DNA of 64,000 bases from Merdimonas sp963929015 (GCF_963929015.1 NZ_CAWVHE010000013.1:547917-611916); one strand, 5' to 3'; numbered from the stretch's first letter, positions 34,400 to 43,947 are shown. Program-made: numbers and translations. Notes: a model not told the origin generated them from the letters alone.

Positions 34400-35128
34400 T
34401 CAGTAATCCAAATCTTTCGCAAGAGCTTCCTTCACATCAGCCCGGAAGTTTTCCCAGGCATCCTCATTCTCTACAAAATATCTGGGACATTCTTTCCCCG
34501 TCACATCATAGTGACGGATCACATCCTCCTCGTCCAGATCAAACTTCAGACACAGCCAGGCGCACAACTCCACCACAGACCGATAAGTAGCGTCCGTAAA
34601 CTGCCCGGTCTCGTCGGGATGACAGCACTCGATGGATACCGTGTCGATATTTCGTTCATTGGACGCATAGGCCACCTCCCAGGTGGGGACACACTGCACG
34701 ATCTCCCCTTCGATCCCCACTACAAAATTGCTGCTCACCCTGGTCTCATGAGTGTCTTTAAGATTTTCAAAATAATTCCGGTTCTCCAGGGCTGTTGACC
34801 CCGGATTGGCCGTATAATGAACCACGATCCCCCGGATCTTTTCCGTGGCGGTCCCGGGTCTGGAATAGGGGTTCACGGTCAGAAGCTCCACCTCCATGGG
34901 CGGCCGCAGCGCATCGATCTTATCACCGGTCCGCTCGGTATATGTATGTGAGAAATGTCCTGCAAAACGTAGAACGCCCACGATCACAAGCAGCAAAAAA
35001 AGCAGCAGGAAGCTCAGGCGGAGAGTTCGGATCCTCCGCCTTTTCTTCCGTGCTGCCGCTCTTTTTTCGATCAGATACATCTGTCTGTCCAGATCTCTCC
35101 GGGTTCTCATTGGTACAACCTTCTTCAT
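34400..35128 (-). CDS. N-acetylmuramoyl-L-alanine amidase (Amidase_2 family), membrane-anchored
   Basis: The 242-residue protein has a strongly basic N-terminal tail (about 1-36), a transmembrane segment (about 37-55) and an Amidase_2/PGRP domain with IVVHYTANPG (first zinc His), ETRVSSNFVVGIEGEIVQCVP, IDTVSIECCHPDETG and VIRHYDVTGKECPRYF (second His and Cys ligand). It cleaves the bond between MurNAc and the stem peptide outside the membrane. It is a single gene with no cognate regulator nearby. Confidence 0.9.
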   Translation of the reverse strand: MKKVVPMRTRRDLDRQMYLIEKRAAARKKRRRIRTLRLSFLLLFLLLVIVGVLRFAGHFSHTYTERTGDKIDALRPPMEVELLTVNPYSRPGTATEKIRGIVVHYTANPGSTALENRNYFENLKDTHETRVSSNFVVGIEGEIVQCVPTWEVAYASNERNIDTVSIECCHPDETGQFTDATYRSVVELCAWLCLKFDLDEEDVIRHYDVTGKECPRYFVENEDAWENFRADVKEALAKDLDY

Positions 35129-35193
35129 TCTTACTGCTTTTCCTTCATCTTATCACAGAAAGAGAAAGATTTCCTGAAAAGAACCTTAGGAAT

Positions 35194-36231
35194 TTATGAA
35201 TTTGCAGAAAAACGATAAACCGTAACAGTCTCATAGGTCTCCCCGGCCTTCACAACCGGCGAAGGGAAGTTCTCATGATGAAGGGCATCCGGATAATACT
35301 GGGTCTCAAAGCAGGCACCCTGATGCTTCTCATAGACAGCTTTATCCTTGCCCTCCTCATGGTCCACAAAATTGCCTGTGTAAAACTGGATACCCGGAAG
35401 GTCTGTGTAAACCTCCATACAGATCCCGCTTTCTGCAGAACACATCTTTGCCGCCCGGCGCATACCGGCGCCGTTCAGTACATAGTTGTGATCATACCCT
35501 CCTGCCAGGACAAGCGCCTCGTAAGATTCTCCAATATCCCTGCCAATGGCCTTTTCCTGCCGGAAATCCATGGGCGTCCCCTCTACGGGCAGGATCTCTC
35601 CGGTGGGGATCAGCTCCCCGTCTGCCCGGGTATATCCGTCTGCCTCAAGGACAACCGTCTGCTCCAGCACATCTCCCGCACTGTGCCCGTTCAGGTTAAA
35701 ATAACTGTGATTTGTGAAATTTAACGGCGTATCCTGGTCCGGTACTCCATGGTAATGGATCTTCAGTTCTCCTTCATCGTTCAGCGTATACGTCACTTTC
35801 ATCTCTACGCTTCCCGGAAATCCCTGGTCTCCATCCGGACTGGAAATGACAAATACTATCTTCTGGCTGTCTGCGCTTTCCACCTGCCAGAGCCGCTGTC
35901 CGAAAAAGTCTCTGCCTCCGTGGAGCGTGTGTTTTCCATTGTCATTGGGCGTAAGTTCATAGATACGCCCGTTCAGGGAAAAACTTCCTCCCCCGATCCG
36001 GTTCGCCACCCGGCCTACTGTAGCGCCAAAGTATCCGCTGCCCTTTTCATACCCTTCTGCCGTATCATATCCCAGCACCACATCCCGTAGGTTCCCCTGC
36101 CGGTCCGGTACCAGAAGCCTGACCAGGGTCGCTCCAAAGTCTGTCACATACGCCTGCATCCCCTGTCTGTTTTCCAGAAGATAAAGAGAAGCCTTCTCTC
36201 CCTTCCGGGTTATTCCAAATGTCTCTGCCAT
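35194..36231 (-). CDS. galM: Galactose mutarotase (aldose 1-epimerase)
   Basis: GalM interconverts alpha and beta anomers of galactose after lactose hydrolysis. The 345-residue protein shows DFGATLVRLLVPDRQG, TVGRVANRIGGG, NGKHTLHGG (His), NFTNHSYFNLNGH (catalytic His), LAGGYDHNYVLN and the catalytic Glu region GACFETQYYPDALHHENFPSP. It follows lacZ by 83 bp, and the pair forms a lactose/galactoside unit. The start at 36231 has AAAAGGAG. Confidence 0.95.
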   Translation of the reverse strand: MAETFGITRKGEKASLYLLENRQGMQAYVTDFGATLVRLLVPDRQGNLRDVVLGYDTAEGYEKGSGYFGATVGRVANRIGGGSFSLNGRIYELTPNDNGKHTLHGGRDFFGQRLWQVESADSQKIVFVISSPDGDQGFPGSVEMKVTYTLNDEGELKIHYHGVPDQDTPLNFTNHSYFNLNGHSAGDVLEQTVVLEADGYTRADGELIPTGEILPVEGTPMDFRQEKAIGRDIGESYEALVLAGGYDHNYVLNGAGMRRAAKMCSAESGICMEVYTDLPGIQFYTGNFVDHEEGKDKAVYEKHQGACFETQYYPDALHHENFPSPVVKAGETYETVTVYRFSANS

Positions 36232-36314
36232 AAATATCCTGCTCCTTTTCTTATGATTTCGTGTATTCTGTATCGTCAATGCCATATTTGCTTTCGGCTT
36301 CTTCTTGCGAAAAG

Positions 36315-39300
36315 CTATGCTTTTTGAATGGTAAACCTTACAATCCTGTCTTGTTCTGCCCCGAGCAGATACTCTTCGTGGACCGGCGCTCCCCAGCTGT
36401 CGTCTCCGCCTACGCCCATCTGCGCCTCCAGGATCCGCACAAACGTGTAATGGGGAACCGGTAGCTCTTCCAGATGCGTGGCCGCCTCCAGTTCATATTC
36501 GCTGTAGGGAAGCACGCTGTTTTCAAAGGGCGCTCCTTCACAGGAAAACCGAAGTCCTGCCCCGTCCTGCCTCGTAACCTCCACCCAGCGCACGCCCATA
36601 TGATTGCCGCACTCCTGGGGGAAGAGATAACCGGACACATTATCCTTTGCCTGGCAGGAGAACACGCCAAGCTTTGCGCCTTCCATCCGGTCACGATAAT
36701 TTTCTTCCGGTCCGTATCCGTAATATCTTACCTGATCATACTGTGATTTTAACTTTATATCCATGCCAAATGCCGGCATCAGAGGCAGGCCTTCTCTTCC
36801 CTTGTATCTGGCCTCCACATGGATCTTCCCATCGCCTGTCACGGTATAAGATACATGCGCCGTCGTATCCAGCGGAGATGGCAGCTGATAGGAAAAGGTA
36901 ACGCACACCTGATCTTTTTCTTCTGTTACTTCGGTTCCTGTAAGTTTCTGGAACAGTCCTGCCGTCATCCAGGGCGCTGCGTCGAACCCGAACTTCGCTC
37001 CTCTGTCATTGTCCGTCATCGCTCTCCAGAAGGTAAGCTTCGGCGCTCTGGGAATGTATTCCACCCCGTCATAGCGAAGAGATGAGATCCCTCCCTCTGT
37101 GCGGGAGAACATGGCGGAAAAGCCGGGGCCCCTCACACCGATATTGACGTCTCCGTGTATGATCTCCAGTGGTCTAATGACCTCTTCTTCTTCAAGAACC
37201 GCCGGGCGCACATACTGGCCGAACGCGATTTCATATCCCTTTTGCGCCCAGGGCGTCTCTTCGGAAAGCTGCATGGCCACTTCATACACCAGCTCCTTAT
37301 CCGCAGAAAATTCCGGATATGCGACCGGCACAAAAGCTTCTTCCCCGGCCGCCACGTCTGCCTGGAAAAAGGTCTCAAAAAGACAGATACCCTCCTGGCA
37401 GACCGATGCCCGGAAAATCTCACCCGCAGTAGACCGGAACAATCTGTCATTGACGATCCGCACACCGGTGTCGTCCGCATACAACTTCACATCTCCGTAC
37501 AGCGCCTTAACCTCCTGCGCCTTCGGTGAAGGCTCTCTGGTGGCATAGACAATGCCATTGGTACAGAATTCGTAATCAGTAGCCCGTTCATCGTGATCGC
37601 CGCCGTAAGTCAGGACTTCCTCTCCCAGCTCATTGATCCGGTACAGCGACTGATCCATATAATCCCAGATAAACCCTCCCTGGTATTTGTCATATTTCTT
37701 TTCCAGATCTGTGTAAAGTTTCAGTCCGCCGGCAGAATTTCCCATGGAATGGACATACTCGCAGCTGATATACGGCTTGGCCGGATCCTTTGCAAGATAC
37801 TCCTCGATCTCTGCAGGTTTGGCATACATCCGGCTCTCCATATCGCTGATATGATCAAACTTCCGGTTCCAGAATACCCCCTCATAATGCACCAGTCTGG
37901 TGTCATCCATCCGGTGGAAATAATCAGAGATCGCCTCCAGACCGGTCCCCGCGTAAGACTCATTTCCACAGGACCAGATCAATATCGACGGATGGTTCTT
38001 ATCCCGCTCAAACATAGACGCCGCCCGGTCTACCACAGCGTCCCGCCACTGGGGAAGATCCCCCGGCACATTCCAGGACGGCTCTGCCTCTCCCAGTTTC
38101 TGCCAGGAACCGTGACTTTCCAGGTTGGTCTCATCGATCAGGTAGATGCCGTACTCATCGCAAAGCTGATACCAGAGGCTCTGATTGGGATAATGGGAAG
38201 TACGGACCGCATTGATATTATAGCGCTTCATAAAACGGATATCCCACAGCATGTCCTCTTCTGTGATCGCCCGCCCTCTTCTGGCATTGAACTCATGGCG
38301 GTTGACCCCTTTAAACAAGATCCTCTTTCCATTCAGACACATCAGCCCATCCTTCATCTCAAACCGGCGGAACCCGATCTTCTGAGGCACAGTCTCGATC
38401 ACTTCTCCCTGCCGGTCTCTAAGGCGGATCACCAGCTCATAGAGATTGGGCTCTTCCGCGCTCCAGGGTCTGACACGGAACCCTTCCGCCTCTATATGAA
38501 GACGGGAAGCTCCCGGCACACTGGTCTCCCAGATCGTCTCGCCACTAAGATCCTGCAAAGTGACGTCAGCCGTTACACAGACATCCTCCGCTCCCATAAG
38601 TTCCAGATCCGCACTTAAGGTTCCGGACTGATAAGAATCATCAAGTCCCGCTTTTACGAACAGATCCCTCACATGAACTTCTGGTATGGCATAGAGATAC
38701 ACCTCCCGGAAAATACCGGAGAATCGGAAAAAGTCCTGATCTTCCAGCCAGCTTGCGCTGCTTCTTTTGTAAACCTCCACTGCCAGTTTATTTCCTGTTT
38801 CTTTTAAATATCCGGTAACATCAAACTCCGCCGGAGTAAAGCTGTCCTCGCTGTACCCCAGAAATCTGCCGTTCAGCCATACATAGAACGCCGTCTCTAC
38901 CCCCTGAAAGGAGAGAAATGTCTGCCTGTCCTTCCATCCGGGATCCACATCAAAATATTTCACATAACTCCCCACCGGATTGTAGCGGCGGGATACCATC
39001 GGCGGGCGGAGAAACTCCTCTCCATCCCACGGATACATCGTATTAATATACTGATTTCTGTCATATCCCTGTGTCTGGATATGGCCCGGAACCTGGATAT
39101 AGCCAAAGCCGCTGATATCAAAATCTTCTCTGTAAAAATCTGTCGCACGCATGGACGGATTCTCCGCATAAGAAAACCTCCAGGTACCGTTTAACGTCTG
39201 CTTTAGCGTGATCTTGTCGTCTGCATTCTTTTCATAAAAAATGTGGTCGGAATGAGCCGGAATCCGGTTCACTTCAAAAACCTCCGGATTTTCCAGCCAG

Positions 39301-39326
39301 GAAAGGTCTGCATTTGTTGCCTTCAT
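36315..39326 (-). CDS. lacZ: Beta-galactosidase, glycoside hydrolase family 2
   Basis: The enzyme of about 1003 residues has the full GH2 layout: sugar-binding domain (YSEDSFTPAEFDVTGYL), immunoglobulin-like domain, TIM barrel with FKGVNRHEFNARRGRAIT, the acid/base glutamate in ILIWSCGNES (near 452) and the nucleophile in YISCEYVHSMGN (near 520), and a C-terminal Bgal_small_N domain. No signal peptide is present, so it is cytoplasmic. No dedicated sugar transporter or regulator lies next to it; expression may depend on read-through from guaB or a distant promoter. Confidence 0.96.
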   Translation of the reverse strand: MKATNADLSWLENPEVFEVNRIPAHSDHIFYEKNADDKITLKQTLNGTWRFSYAENPSMRATDFYREDFDISGFGYIQVPGHIQTQGYDRNQYINTMYPWDGEEFLRPPMVSRRYNPVGSYVKYFDVDPGWKDRQTFLSFQGVETAFYVWLNGRFLGYSEDSFTPAEFDVTGYLKETGNKLAVEVYKRSSASWLEDQDFFRFSGIFREVYLYAIPEVHVRDLFVKAGLDDSYQSGTLSADLELMGAEDVCVTADVTLQDLSGETIWETSVPGASRLHIEAEGFRVRPWSAEEPNLYELVIRLRDRQGEVIETVPQKIGFRRFEMKDGLMCLNGKRILFKGVNRHEFNARRGRAITEEDMLWDIRFMKRYNINAVRTSHYPNQSLWYQLCDEYGIYLIDETNLESHGSWQKLGEAEPSWNVPGDLPQWRDAVVDRAASMFERDKNHPSILIWSCGNESYAGTGLEAISDYFHRMDDTRLVHYEGVFWNRKFDHISDMESRMYAKPAEIEEYLAKDPAKPYISCEYVHSMGNSAGGLKLYTDLEKKYDKYQGGFIWDYMDQSLYRINELGEEVLTYGGDHDERATDYEFCTNGIVYATREPSPKAQEVKALYGDVKLYADDTGVRIVNDRLFRSTAGEIFRASVCQEGICLFETFFQADVAAGEEAFVPVAYPEFSADKELVYEVAMQLSEETPWAQKGYEIAFGQYVRPAVLEEEEVIRPLEIIHGDVNIGVRGPGFSAMFSRTEGGISSLRYDGVEYIPRAPKLTFWRAMTDNDRGAKFGFDAAPWMTAGLFQKLTGTEVTEEKDQVCVTFSYQLPSPLDTTAHVSYTVTGDGKIHVEARYKGREGLPLMPAFGMDIKLKSQYDQVRYYGYGPEENYRDRMEGAKLGVFSCQAKDNVSGYLFPQECGNHMGVRWVEVTRQDGAGLRFSCEGAPFENSVLPYSEYELEAATHLEELPVPHYTFVRILEAQMGVGGDDSWGAPVHEEYLLGAEQDRIVRFTIQKA

Positions 39327-39360
39327 GGTATTCTCCTTTTTTCTACATTTTCTGTCAATG

Positions 39361-39388
39361 AACGCCGGGCGCACAGGCGCCCGGCGTT
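39361..39388. repeat. Perfect GC-rich hairpin between guaB and lacZ
   Basis: AACGCCGGGCGC and GCGCCCGGCGTT pair over 12 bp around a 4-nt loop. There is no T run on the minus strand, so it is not a standard terminator for guaB. It may be a pause, mRNA-stability or partial-termination element ahead of lacZ. Confidence 0.65.
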
Positions 39389-39408
39389 TACTGTCTGGGT
39401 TGGATCCT

Positions 39409-40863
39409 TTATTCGTCTACGCTGTAGTTCGGCGCTTCTTTTGTAATATGAATGTCGTGAGGATGACTCTCTCTTAACGCTGCTGCGGAAATCTTCATAA
39501 ACCTGCCGTTCTTCTTCAGGTCCTCGATCGTAGGAGTTCCGCAATAACCCATACCGGAGCGTAAGCCGCCCATCAGCTGGAATACGGTATCTTCCACAGA
39601 ACCCTTGTAAGCCACGCGTCCTTCCACGCCTTCCGGCACCAGTTTTTTGGCATCGGTCTGGAAATAACGGTCTTTGCTTCCGTTCTCCATAGCAGCAATG
39701 GACCCCATGCCGCGGTATACTTTATATTTTCTTCCCTGGTACAGTTCAAAAGTTCCCGGGCTCTCGTCGCATCCTGCGAACATGCTTCCCATCATACATA
39801 CATTGGCTCCTGCAGCGATGGCCTTCGTCATATCGCCGGAGTACTTGATACCGCCGTCTGCAATGATCGGGATCCCGTACTTGTCCGCCACTTCATAGGC
39901 GTCCATAACCGCGGAGATCTGCGGTACGCCGATACCTGCAATAACACGGGTCGTACAGATGGATCCCGGCCCGATACCTACTTTAACAGCGTCTGCGCCC
40001 GCCTTGATCAGAGCCTCGGTTCCGGCTCCTGTCGCCACATTTCCCGCGATCACCTGCAGATCCGGGAATTTGGACTTCACCATATCTACTGTCCGCAGCA
40101 CATTGGCAGAGTGGCCGTGAGCAGAATCCATAACAACCACGTCTACCTTTGCGTTCACCAGCTCCTGGGCCCGCTCCAGACAATTTGCCGTAATCCCCAG
40201 CGCTGCTCCACACAGCAGACGTCCCTGGGCGTCTTTTGCAGACAATGGGTACTTGATCTGCTTTTCTATATCTTTGATCGTGATCAGACCTTTCAGATTA
40301 AAGTCCTGATCAACGATCGGAAGTTTTTCTTTTCTTGCCTTTGCAAGAATTTTCTTTGCTTCCTCCAGAGTAATGCCTTCCGGAGCTGTGATCAGTCCTT
40401 CGGAAGTCATGACTTCTTTGATTTTCTTTGAATAATCTTCTTCAAACTTCAGATCACGGTTAGTGATGATGCCGACCAGCTTTCTGCCTTCTGTGATCGG
40501 TACGCCGGAGATGCGGAATTTCGCCATCAGGTTGTTGGCGTCCTCCAGAGTGTTTTCCGGGGAAAGATAAAATGGATCTGTGATTACCCCGTTCTCTGAT
40601 CTTTTTACCTTGTCTACTTCTTCTGCCTGCTCCCGGATCGACATGTTCTTGTGAATGATGCCGATACCGCCCTGGCGCGCCATGGCGATCGCCATGCGGT
40701 GTTCCGTAACCGTATCCATTCCCGCACTCATCATCGGGATATTCAGTCGGATCTTCTTTGTCAGATATGTGGACAGGTCCACCTGATTCGGGATCACTTC
40801 TGAATAAGCCGGCACCAAAAGAACATCATCAAATGTAATTCCTTCTCCGATAATCTTACCCAT
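39409..40863 (-). CDS. guaB: Inosine-5'-monophosphate dehydrogenase
   Basis: GuaB oxidises IMP to XMP, the committed step to GMP. The 484-residue protein has the N-terminal TFDDVLLVPAYSEV, two CBS domains (about 90-205), the catalytic loop GIGPGSICTTRVIAGIGVPQ with Cys, ADGGIKYSGDMTKA, and YRGMGSIAAM. It ends with HITKEAPNYSVDE. The start at 40863 is set by family length. A sigma-A promoter lies upstream. Confidence 0.97.
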   Translation of the reverse strand: MGKIIGEGITFDDVLLVPAYSEVIPNQVDLSTYLTKKIRLNIPMMSAGMDTVTEHRMAIAMARQGGIGIIHKNMSIREQAEEVDKVKRSENGVITDPFYLSPENTLEDANNLMAKFRISGVPITEGRKLVGIITNRDLKFEEDYSKKIKEVMTSEGLITAPEGITLEEAKKILAKARKEKLPIVDQDFNLKGLITIKDIEKQIKYPLSAKDAQGRLLCGAALGITANCLERAQELVNAKVDVVVMDSAHGHSANVLRTVDMVKSKFPDLQVIAGNVATGAGTEALIKAGADAVKVGIGPGSICTTRVIAGIGVPQISAVMDAYEVADKYGIPIIADGGIKYSGDMTKAIAAGANVCMMGSMFAGCDESPGTFELYQGRKYKVYRGMGSIAAMENGSKDRYFQTDAKKLVPEGVEGRVAYKGSVEDTVFQLMGGLRSGMGYCGTPTIEDLKKNGRFMKISAAALRESHPHDIHITKEAPNYSVDE

Positions 40864-40910
40864 GATCTTCATCCTCTCTTTCAACATTCACTTTTTTATA
40901 TTTACCGGCA

Positions 40911-40940
40911 ATCATACCAAATCCTGCCGTAATTTGTCAA
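40911..40940 (-). promoter_or_regulatory. Sigma-A promoter of guaB
   Basis: On the minus strand: a perfect TTGACA (40935-40940), 18-bp spacer, TATGAT (40911-40916). It directly follows the stop codon of the upstream gene. Confidence 0.7.
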
Positions 40941-41432
40941 CTACTTTCTGATCACTTTCCGGGGCGCCAGCATAAAAAATCCCTCGATGATCGTCTCATT
41001 GGGCTCGAAAATAATTTTCTTCTGTTCTCCTCGTTCAGCCACGATCAGCGCATATTCTCTGGCCTGTCCGGTCCCGGAACTGAAATCAAGCGTCCTGGCC
41101 TTCTGATAAAGGCGCAGCTCCGGCGCATCCACAGGCGCCAGCAGTTCCAGTTCAGATACGTTCATAGAAAAAACTCTCTTTCTCTTCGCCTGGTTCATGA
41201 TCTTGTCAATATCCAGATCCCCGTTGACGTACAGATATTCATACTCTACGTTCAGTCTCCGGAACATAAACACATCCAGCACGATTGCCAGGATCGGCAG
41301 GATCAGGCCCACCGGAAACAGAAAGACGATCAGCACCGTGATCACGGTAAGCAGGATCAGGCCGGCTTTTATGGCCATATCTTTGGAATCCGGTTTTTTC
41401 TTTACCAGTTGTTCTGTATAGTAGTCGTTCAT
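40941..41432 (-). CDS. Small membrane protein (DUF6106-like), function unknown
   Basis: The 163-residue protein has two adjacent transmembrane segments (about 24-58, GLILLTVITVLIVFLFPVGLILPILAIVLDVFMF) and a soluble C-terminal domain (YEYLYVNGDLDIDKIMNQAKRKRVFSMNVSELELLAPVD...IIFEPNETIIEGFFMLAPRKVIRK). It resembles the uncharacterised DUF6106 group by memory. An extended -10 (TGTTACAAT, minus strand, near 41472-41477) follows the groEL terminator, so it probably has its own promoter. Confidence 0.75.
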   Translation of the reverse strand: MNDYYTEQLVKKKPDSKDMAIKAGLILLTVITVLIVFLFPVGLILPILAIVLDVFMFRRLNVEYEYLYVNGDLDIDKIMNQAKRKRVFSMNVSELELLAPVDAPELRLYQKARTLDFSSGTGQAREYALIVAERGEQKKIIFEPNETIIEGFFMLAPRKVIRK

Positions 41433-41491
41433 TTGCTTTATCCTCCAGACTCTGATATATACTCTTTTGCTATTGTAACATATTTGAGTAT

Positions 41492-41521
41492 AAAAAGAAA
41501 ACTCCTCATACGAGGAGTTTT
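41492..41521 (-). terminator. Terminator of groES-groEL
   Basis: AAAACTCCTC-GTAT-GAGGAGTTTT, a perfect 10-bp stem, is followed on the minus strand by CTTTTTAT. Confidence 0.9.
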
Positions 41522-41561
41522 CAAAAATTTCATATTTCGTAAAGCGGAGCTTTCCCGGAAC

Positions 41562-43181
41562 TTACATCATTCCCATTCCGCCGCCTGCCGGTGCAGCCGG
41601 CGCTTCTTCTTTGATATTTGCAACGGCAGATTCTGTAGTCAGCAGAGTGGACGCCACGCTGGTAGCGTTCTGCAGCGCGCTTCTGGTAACCTTTGCAGGA
41701 TCCAGGATGCCACATTCTACCATATCTACATACTGTTCGGTCAATGCGTCAAATCCGATACCCGGCTCTGACTCATAGACTTTATTGATGATGACGGAGC
41801 CTTCCAGACCTGCGTTGGCGGCAATGCGGTACAGCGGAGCTTCCAGAGCCTTTAAGACTACATTTGCGCCTGTCTTTTCGTCGCCTTCCAGATCAGCCAC
41901 CATTTTAGATACCTGCTTTGCAGCATGGATATATGCGGATCCACCGCCTGCGATAATGCCTTCTTCTACAGCAGCTCTCGTTGCTGCAAGGGCGTCCTCC
42001 ATACGAAGCTTTGCTTCCTTCATCTCTGTCTCTGTGGCTGCTCCCACACGGATCACAGCTACGCCGCCGGCCAGTTTTGCCAGTCTTTCCTGTAATTTTT
42101 CTCTGTCAAAATCAGAAGTGGTCTCTTCAATCTGATTCTTGATCTGAGCCACACGGTCTGCGATCGCCTGCTTGTCGCCAAGTCCGTCTACGATCACGGT
42201 GTTTTCCTTCTGTACCTTTACAGATTTTGCACGGCCAAGCTGATCCATTGTGGTGTCCTTCAGCTCCAGGCCAAGTTCTTCAGAAATCACTTCGCCGCCG
42301 GTCAGAATGGCGATATCTTTGAGCATTTCTTTTCTTCTGTCGCCGTATCCAGGTGCCTTTACAGCTACCACATTGAAGGTTCCGCGCAGCTTGTTGACGA
42401 TCAGAGTGGTCAGAGCCTCGCCCTCAATGTCCTCTGCGATGATCAGAAGTCTTGCGCCGGACTGAACGATCTGCTCCAGCAGCGGAAGGATATCCTGGAT
42501 ATTAGAGATTTTTCTGTCTGTGATCAGGATGTACGGATCCTCCAGGTTTGCTTCCATTTTATCCATATCGGTTGCCATATATGCGGATACATATCCACGG
42601 TCAAACTGCATACCTTCTACCAGGTCCAGCTCTGTCTTCATAGTCTTGGACTCTTCAATGGTGATCACGCCGTCATTGGAAACTTTCTCCATAGCGTCTG
42701 CAACCATCTTTCCGACTTCCTCGTCACTTGCGGAAATAGCGGCAACTTTTGCGATCTGATCTTTGCCCTTTACTTTGCTGGACATTTCCTTGATGGCCTC
42801 AACAGCTTTATCTGTAGCCTTCTTCATACCTTTCCGGAGGATGATCGGATTCGCGCCTGCCGCCAGGTTCTTCATTCCTTCGTGTACCATTGCCTGCGCC
42901 AGAACGGTCGCTGTTGTAGTTCCGTCTCCGGCCACATCATTGGTCTTGGAAGCAACTTCCTTGATCAGCTGTGCTCCCATATTTTCATATGCGTCCTCCA
43001 GCTCGATCTCCTTTGCGATGGTCACACCATCGTTAGTGATCAGCGGAGCTCCGAAAGATTTATCCAGAACTACATTGCGTCCCTTGGGTCCAAGTGTAAC
43101 TCTTACGGTATCTGCCAGCTTATTTACTCCTGCTTCCAGCGCGCTTCTTGCTTCTGCGCCGTATTTGATTTCCTTTGCCAT
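41562..43181 (-). CDS. groL: Chaperonin GroEL
   Basis: GroEL is the 60-kDa subunit of the tetradecameric folding chamber. The 539-residue sequence is canonical: VTLGPKGRNVVLDKSFGAP, the ATP-binding GDGTTTATVLAQAM, EGMQFDRGYVSAYM, KAPGYGDRRKEML, AAVEEGIIAGGGSAYI and the C-terminal GGMGMM tail. It follows groES by 55 bp in a CIRCE-controlled operon that ends at a strong terminator. Confidence 0.99.
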   Translation of the reverse strand: MAKEIKYGAEARSALEAGVNKLADTVRVTLGPKGRNVVLDKSFGAPLITNDGVTIAKEIELEDAYENMGAQLIKEVASKTNDVAGDGTTTATVLAQAMVHEGMKNLAAGANPIILRKGMKKATDKAVEAIKEMSSKVKGKDQIAKVAAISASDEEVGKMVADAMEKVSNDGVITIEESKTMKTELDLVEGMQFDRGYVSAYMATDMDKMEANLEDPYILITDRKISNIQDILPLLEQIVQSGARLLIIAEDIEGEALTTLIVNKLRGTFNVVAVKAPGYGDRRKEMLKDIAILTGGEVISEELGLELKDTTMDQLGRAKSVKVQKENTVIVDGLGDKQAIADRVAQIKNQIEETTSDFDREKLQERLAKLAGGVAVIRVGAATETEMKEAKLRMEDALAATRAAVEEGIIAGGGSAYIHAAKQVSKMVADLEGDEKTGANVVLKALEAPLYRIAANAGLEGSVIINKVYESEPGIGFDALTEQYVDMVECGILDPAKVTRSALQNATSVASTLLTTESAVANIKEEAPAAPAGGGMGMM

Positions 43182-43236
43182 AATAATGAATGCCTCCTAA
43201 ATTGAATTGACTTAATATTTACAACTTCATTCTGCT

Positions 43237-43521
43237 TTATTCTACGATTGCAAGAATATCATCCTGCTTTACGATGATATACTCTTCATCTTCGATCTCA
43301 ACTGTAGTTCCAGAATATTTGGAATAGATGACCTGCTGTCCTACGGACACATTCATCTTTACTTCTTTTCCATCTACCGTTCCACCGGGGCCTACAGCGA
43401 TCACTTCTGCCTGCTGCGGTTTCTCCTTGGACTGTCCGGGGATCACGATCCCTGACTTGGTGGTCTCTTCTGCGATTAACTGCTTCAATACAACTCTGTC
43501 GCCTAATGGTACTAATTTCAT
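43237..43521 (-). CDS. groS: Co-chaperonin GroES
   Basis: The 94-residue protein begins MKLVPLGDRVVLKQL and contains the mobile loop EETTKSGIVIPGQSKEKPQQ and the C-terminal EYIIVKQDDILAIVE. It caps the GroEL cylinder. The start at 43521 is set by AAGGAGG and by family length; the frame is open 13 codons further, into the CIRCE element. Confidence 0.98.
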   Translation of the reverse strand: MKLVPLGDRVVLKQLIAEETTKSGIVIPGQSKEKPQQAEVIAVGPGGTVDGKEVKMNVSVGQQVIYSKYSGTTVEIEDEEYIIVKQDDILAIVE

Positions 43522-43553
43522 ACTGGTATGCCTCCTTAGATTAAATCTATTTG

Positions 43554-43580
43554 TTAGCACTCACTAAAAGAGAGTGCTGA
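43554..43580. promoter_or_regulatory. CIRCE operator of groESL (HrcA binding site)
   Basis: TTAGCACTC-N9-GAGTGCTGA, one mismatch from the consensus TTAGCACTC-N9-GAGTGCTAA. It lies between the promoter and the groES RBS, so HrcA should repress groESL at normal temperature. hrcA is not in this window. Confidence 0.95.
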
Positions 43581-43594
43581 AAAACTCTAGGTAT

Positions 43595-43623
43595 AAAATA
43601 GCACTCTCTTTCTGATTTGTCAA
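43595..43623 (-). promoter_or_regulatory. Sigma-A promoter of groESL
   Basis: On the minus strand: TTGACA (43618-43623), 17-bp spacer, TATTTT (43595-43600). The spacer itself carries an extra half-site GAGTGC. Confidence 0.8.
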
Positions 43624-43634
43624 CACACTTTTAT

Positions 43635-43937
43635 TTAGTTTACAAGATTTTTATAAAATCCATTTTGAATCCGGAATTTTAATATATTTCCGATCTCGTT
43701 CCAGTAACGCTCTATCAGCATTCCCGTACAGGCAACCGGTCCGTCCGGTCCGTCGATGCGGCATTCGTAGATGCCGTCCAGTGAAAATACATGAAGTTCT
43801 TCCTCTGTAGATAAGTATATGTATTCATCTCCGGGAAGATACCTGGCGACACTGCATGGATAGGTGGACTCGTCCATATATCCGTCTTTTAAGATTACCC
43901 GCACCATACGAAGAGCGGCCGTACATTTTTCATACAT
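43635..43937 (-). CDS. Conserved hypothetical protein downstream of codY
   Basis: The 100-residue protein (MYEKCTAALRMVRVILKDGYMDESTYPCSVARYL...) is soluble, mostly beta-strand-like, and without a recognised motif. Its RBS GGAGAG begins at the codY stop codon, so it is very likely co-transcribed and translationally coupled with codY. I know no function for it. Confidence 0.7.
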   Translation of the reverse strand: MYEKCTAALRMVRVILKDGYMDESTYPCSVARYLPGDEYIYLSTEEELHVFSLDGIYECRIDGPDGPVACTGMLIERYWNEIGNILKFRIQNGFYKNLVN

Positions 43938-43947
43938 ACGATCTCTC

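Noticed and set aside
39340..39360. TTGACA upstream of lacZ as its promoter
   Set aside because: A -10 at 17-bp spacing would be GAGAAT overlapping the RBS and start codon, which would leave no leader; unlikely to be used.
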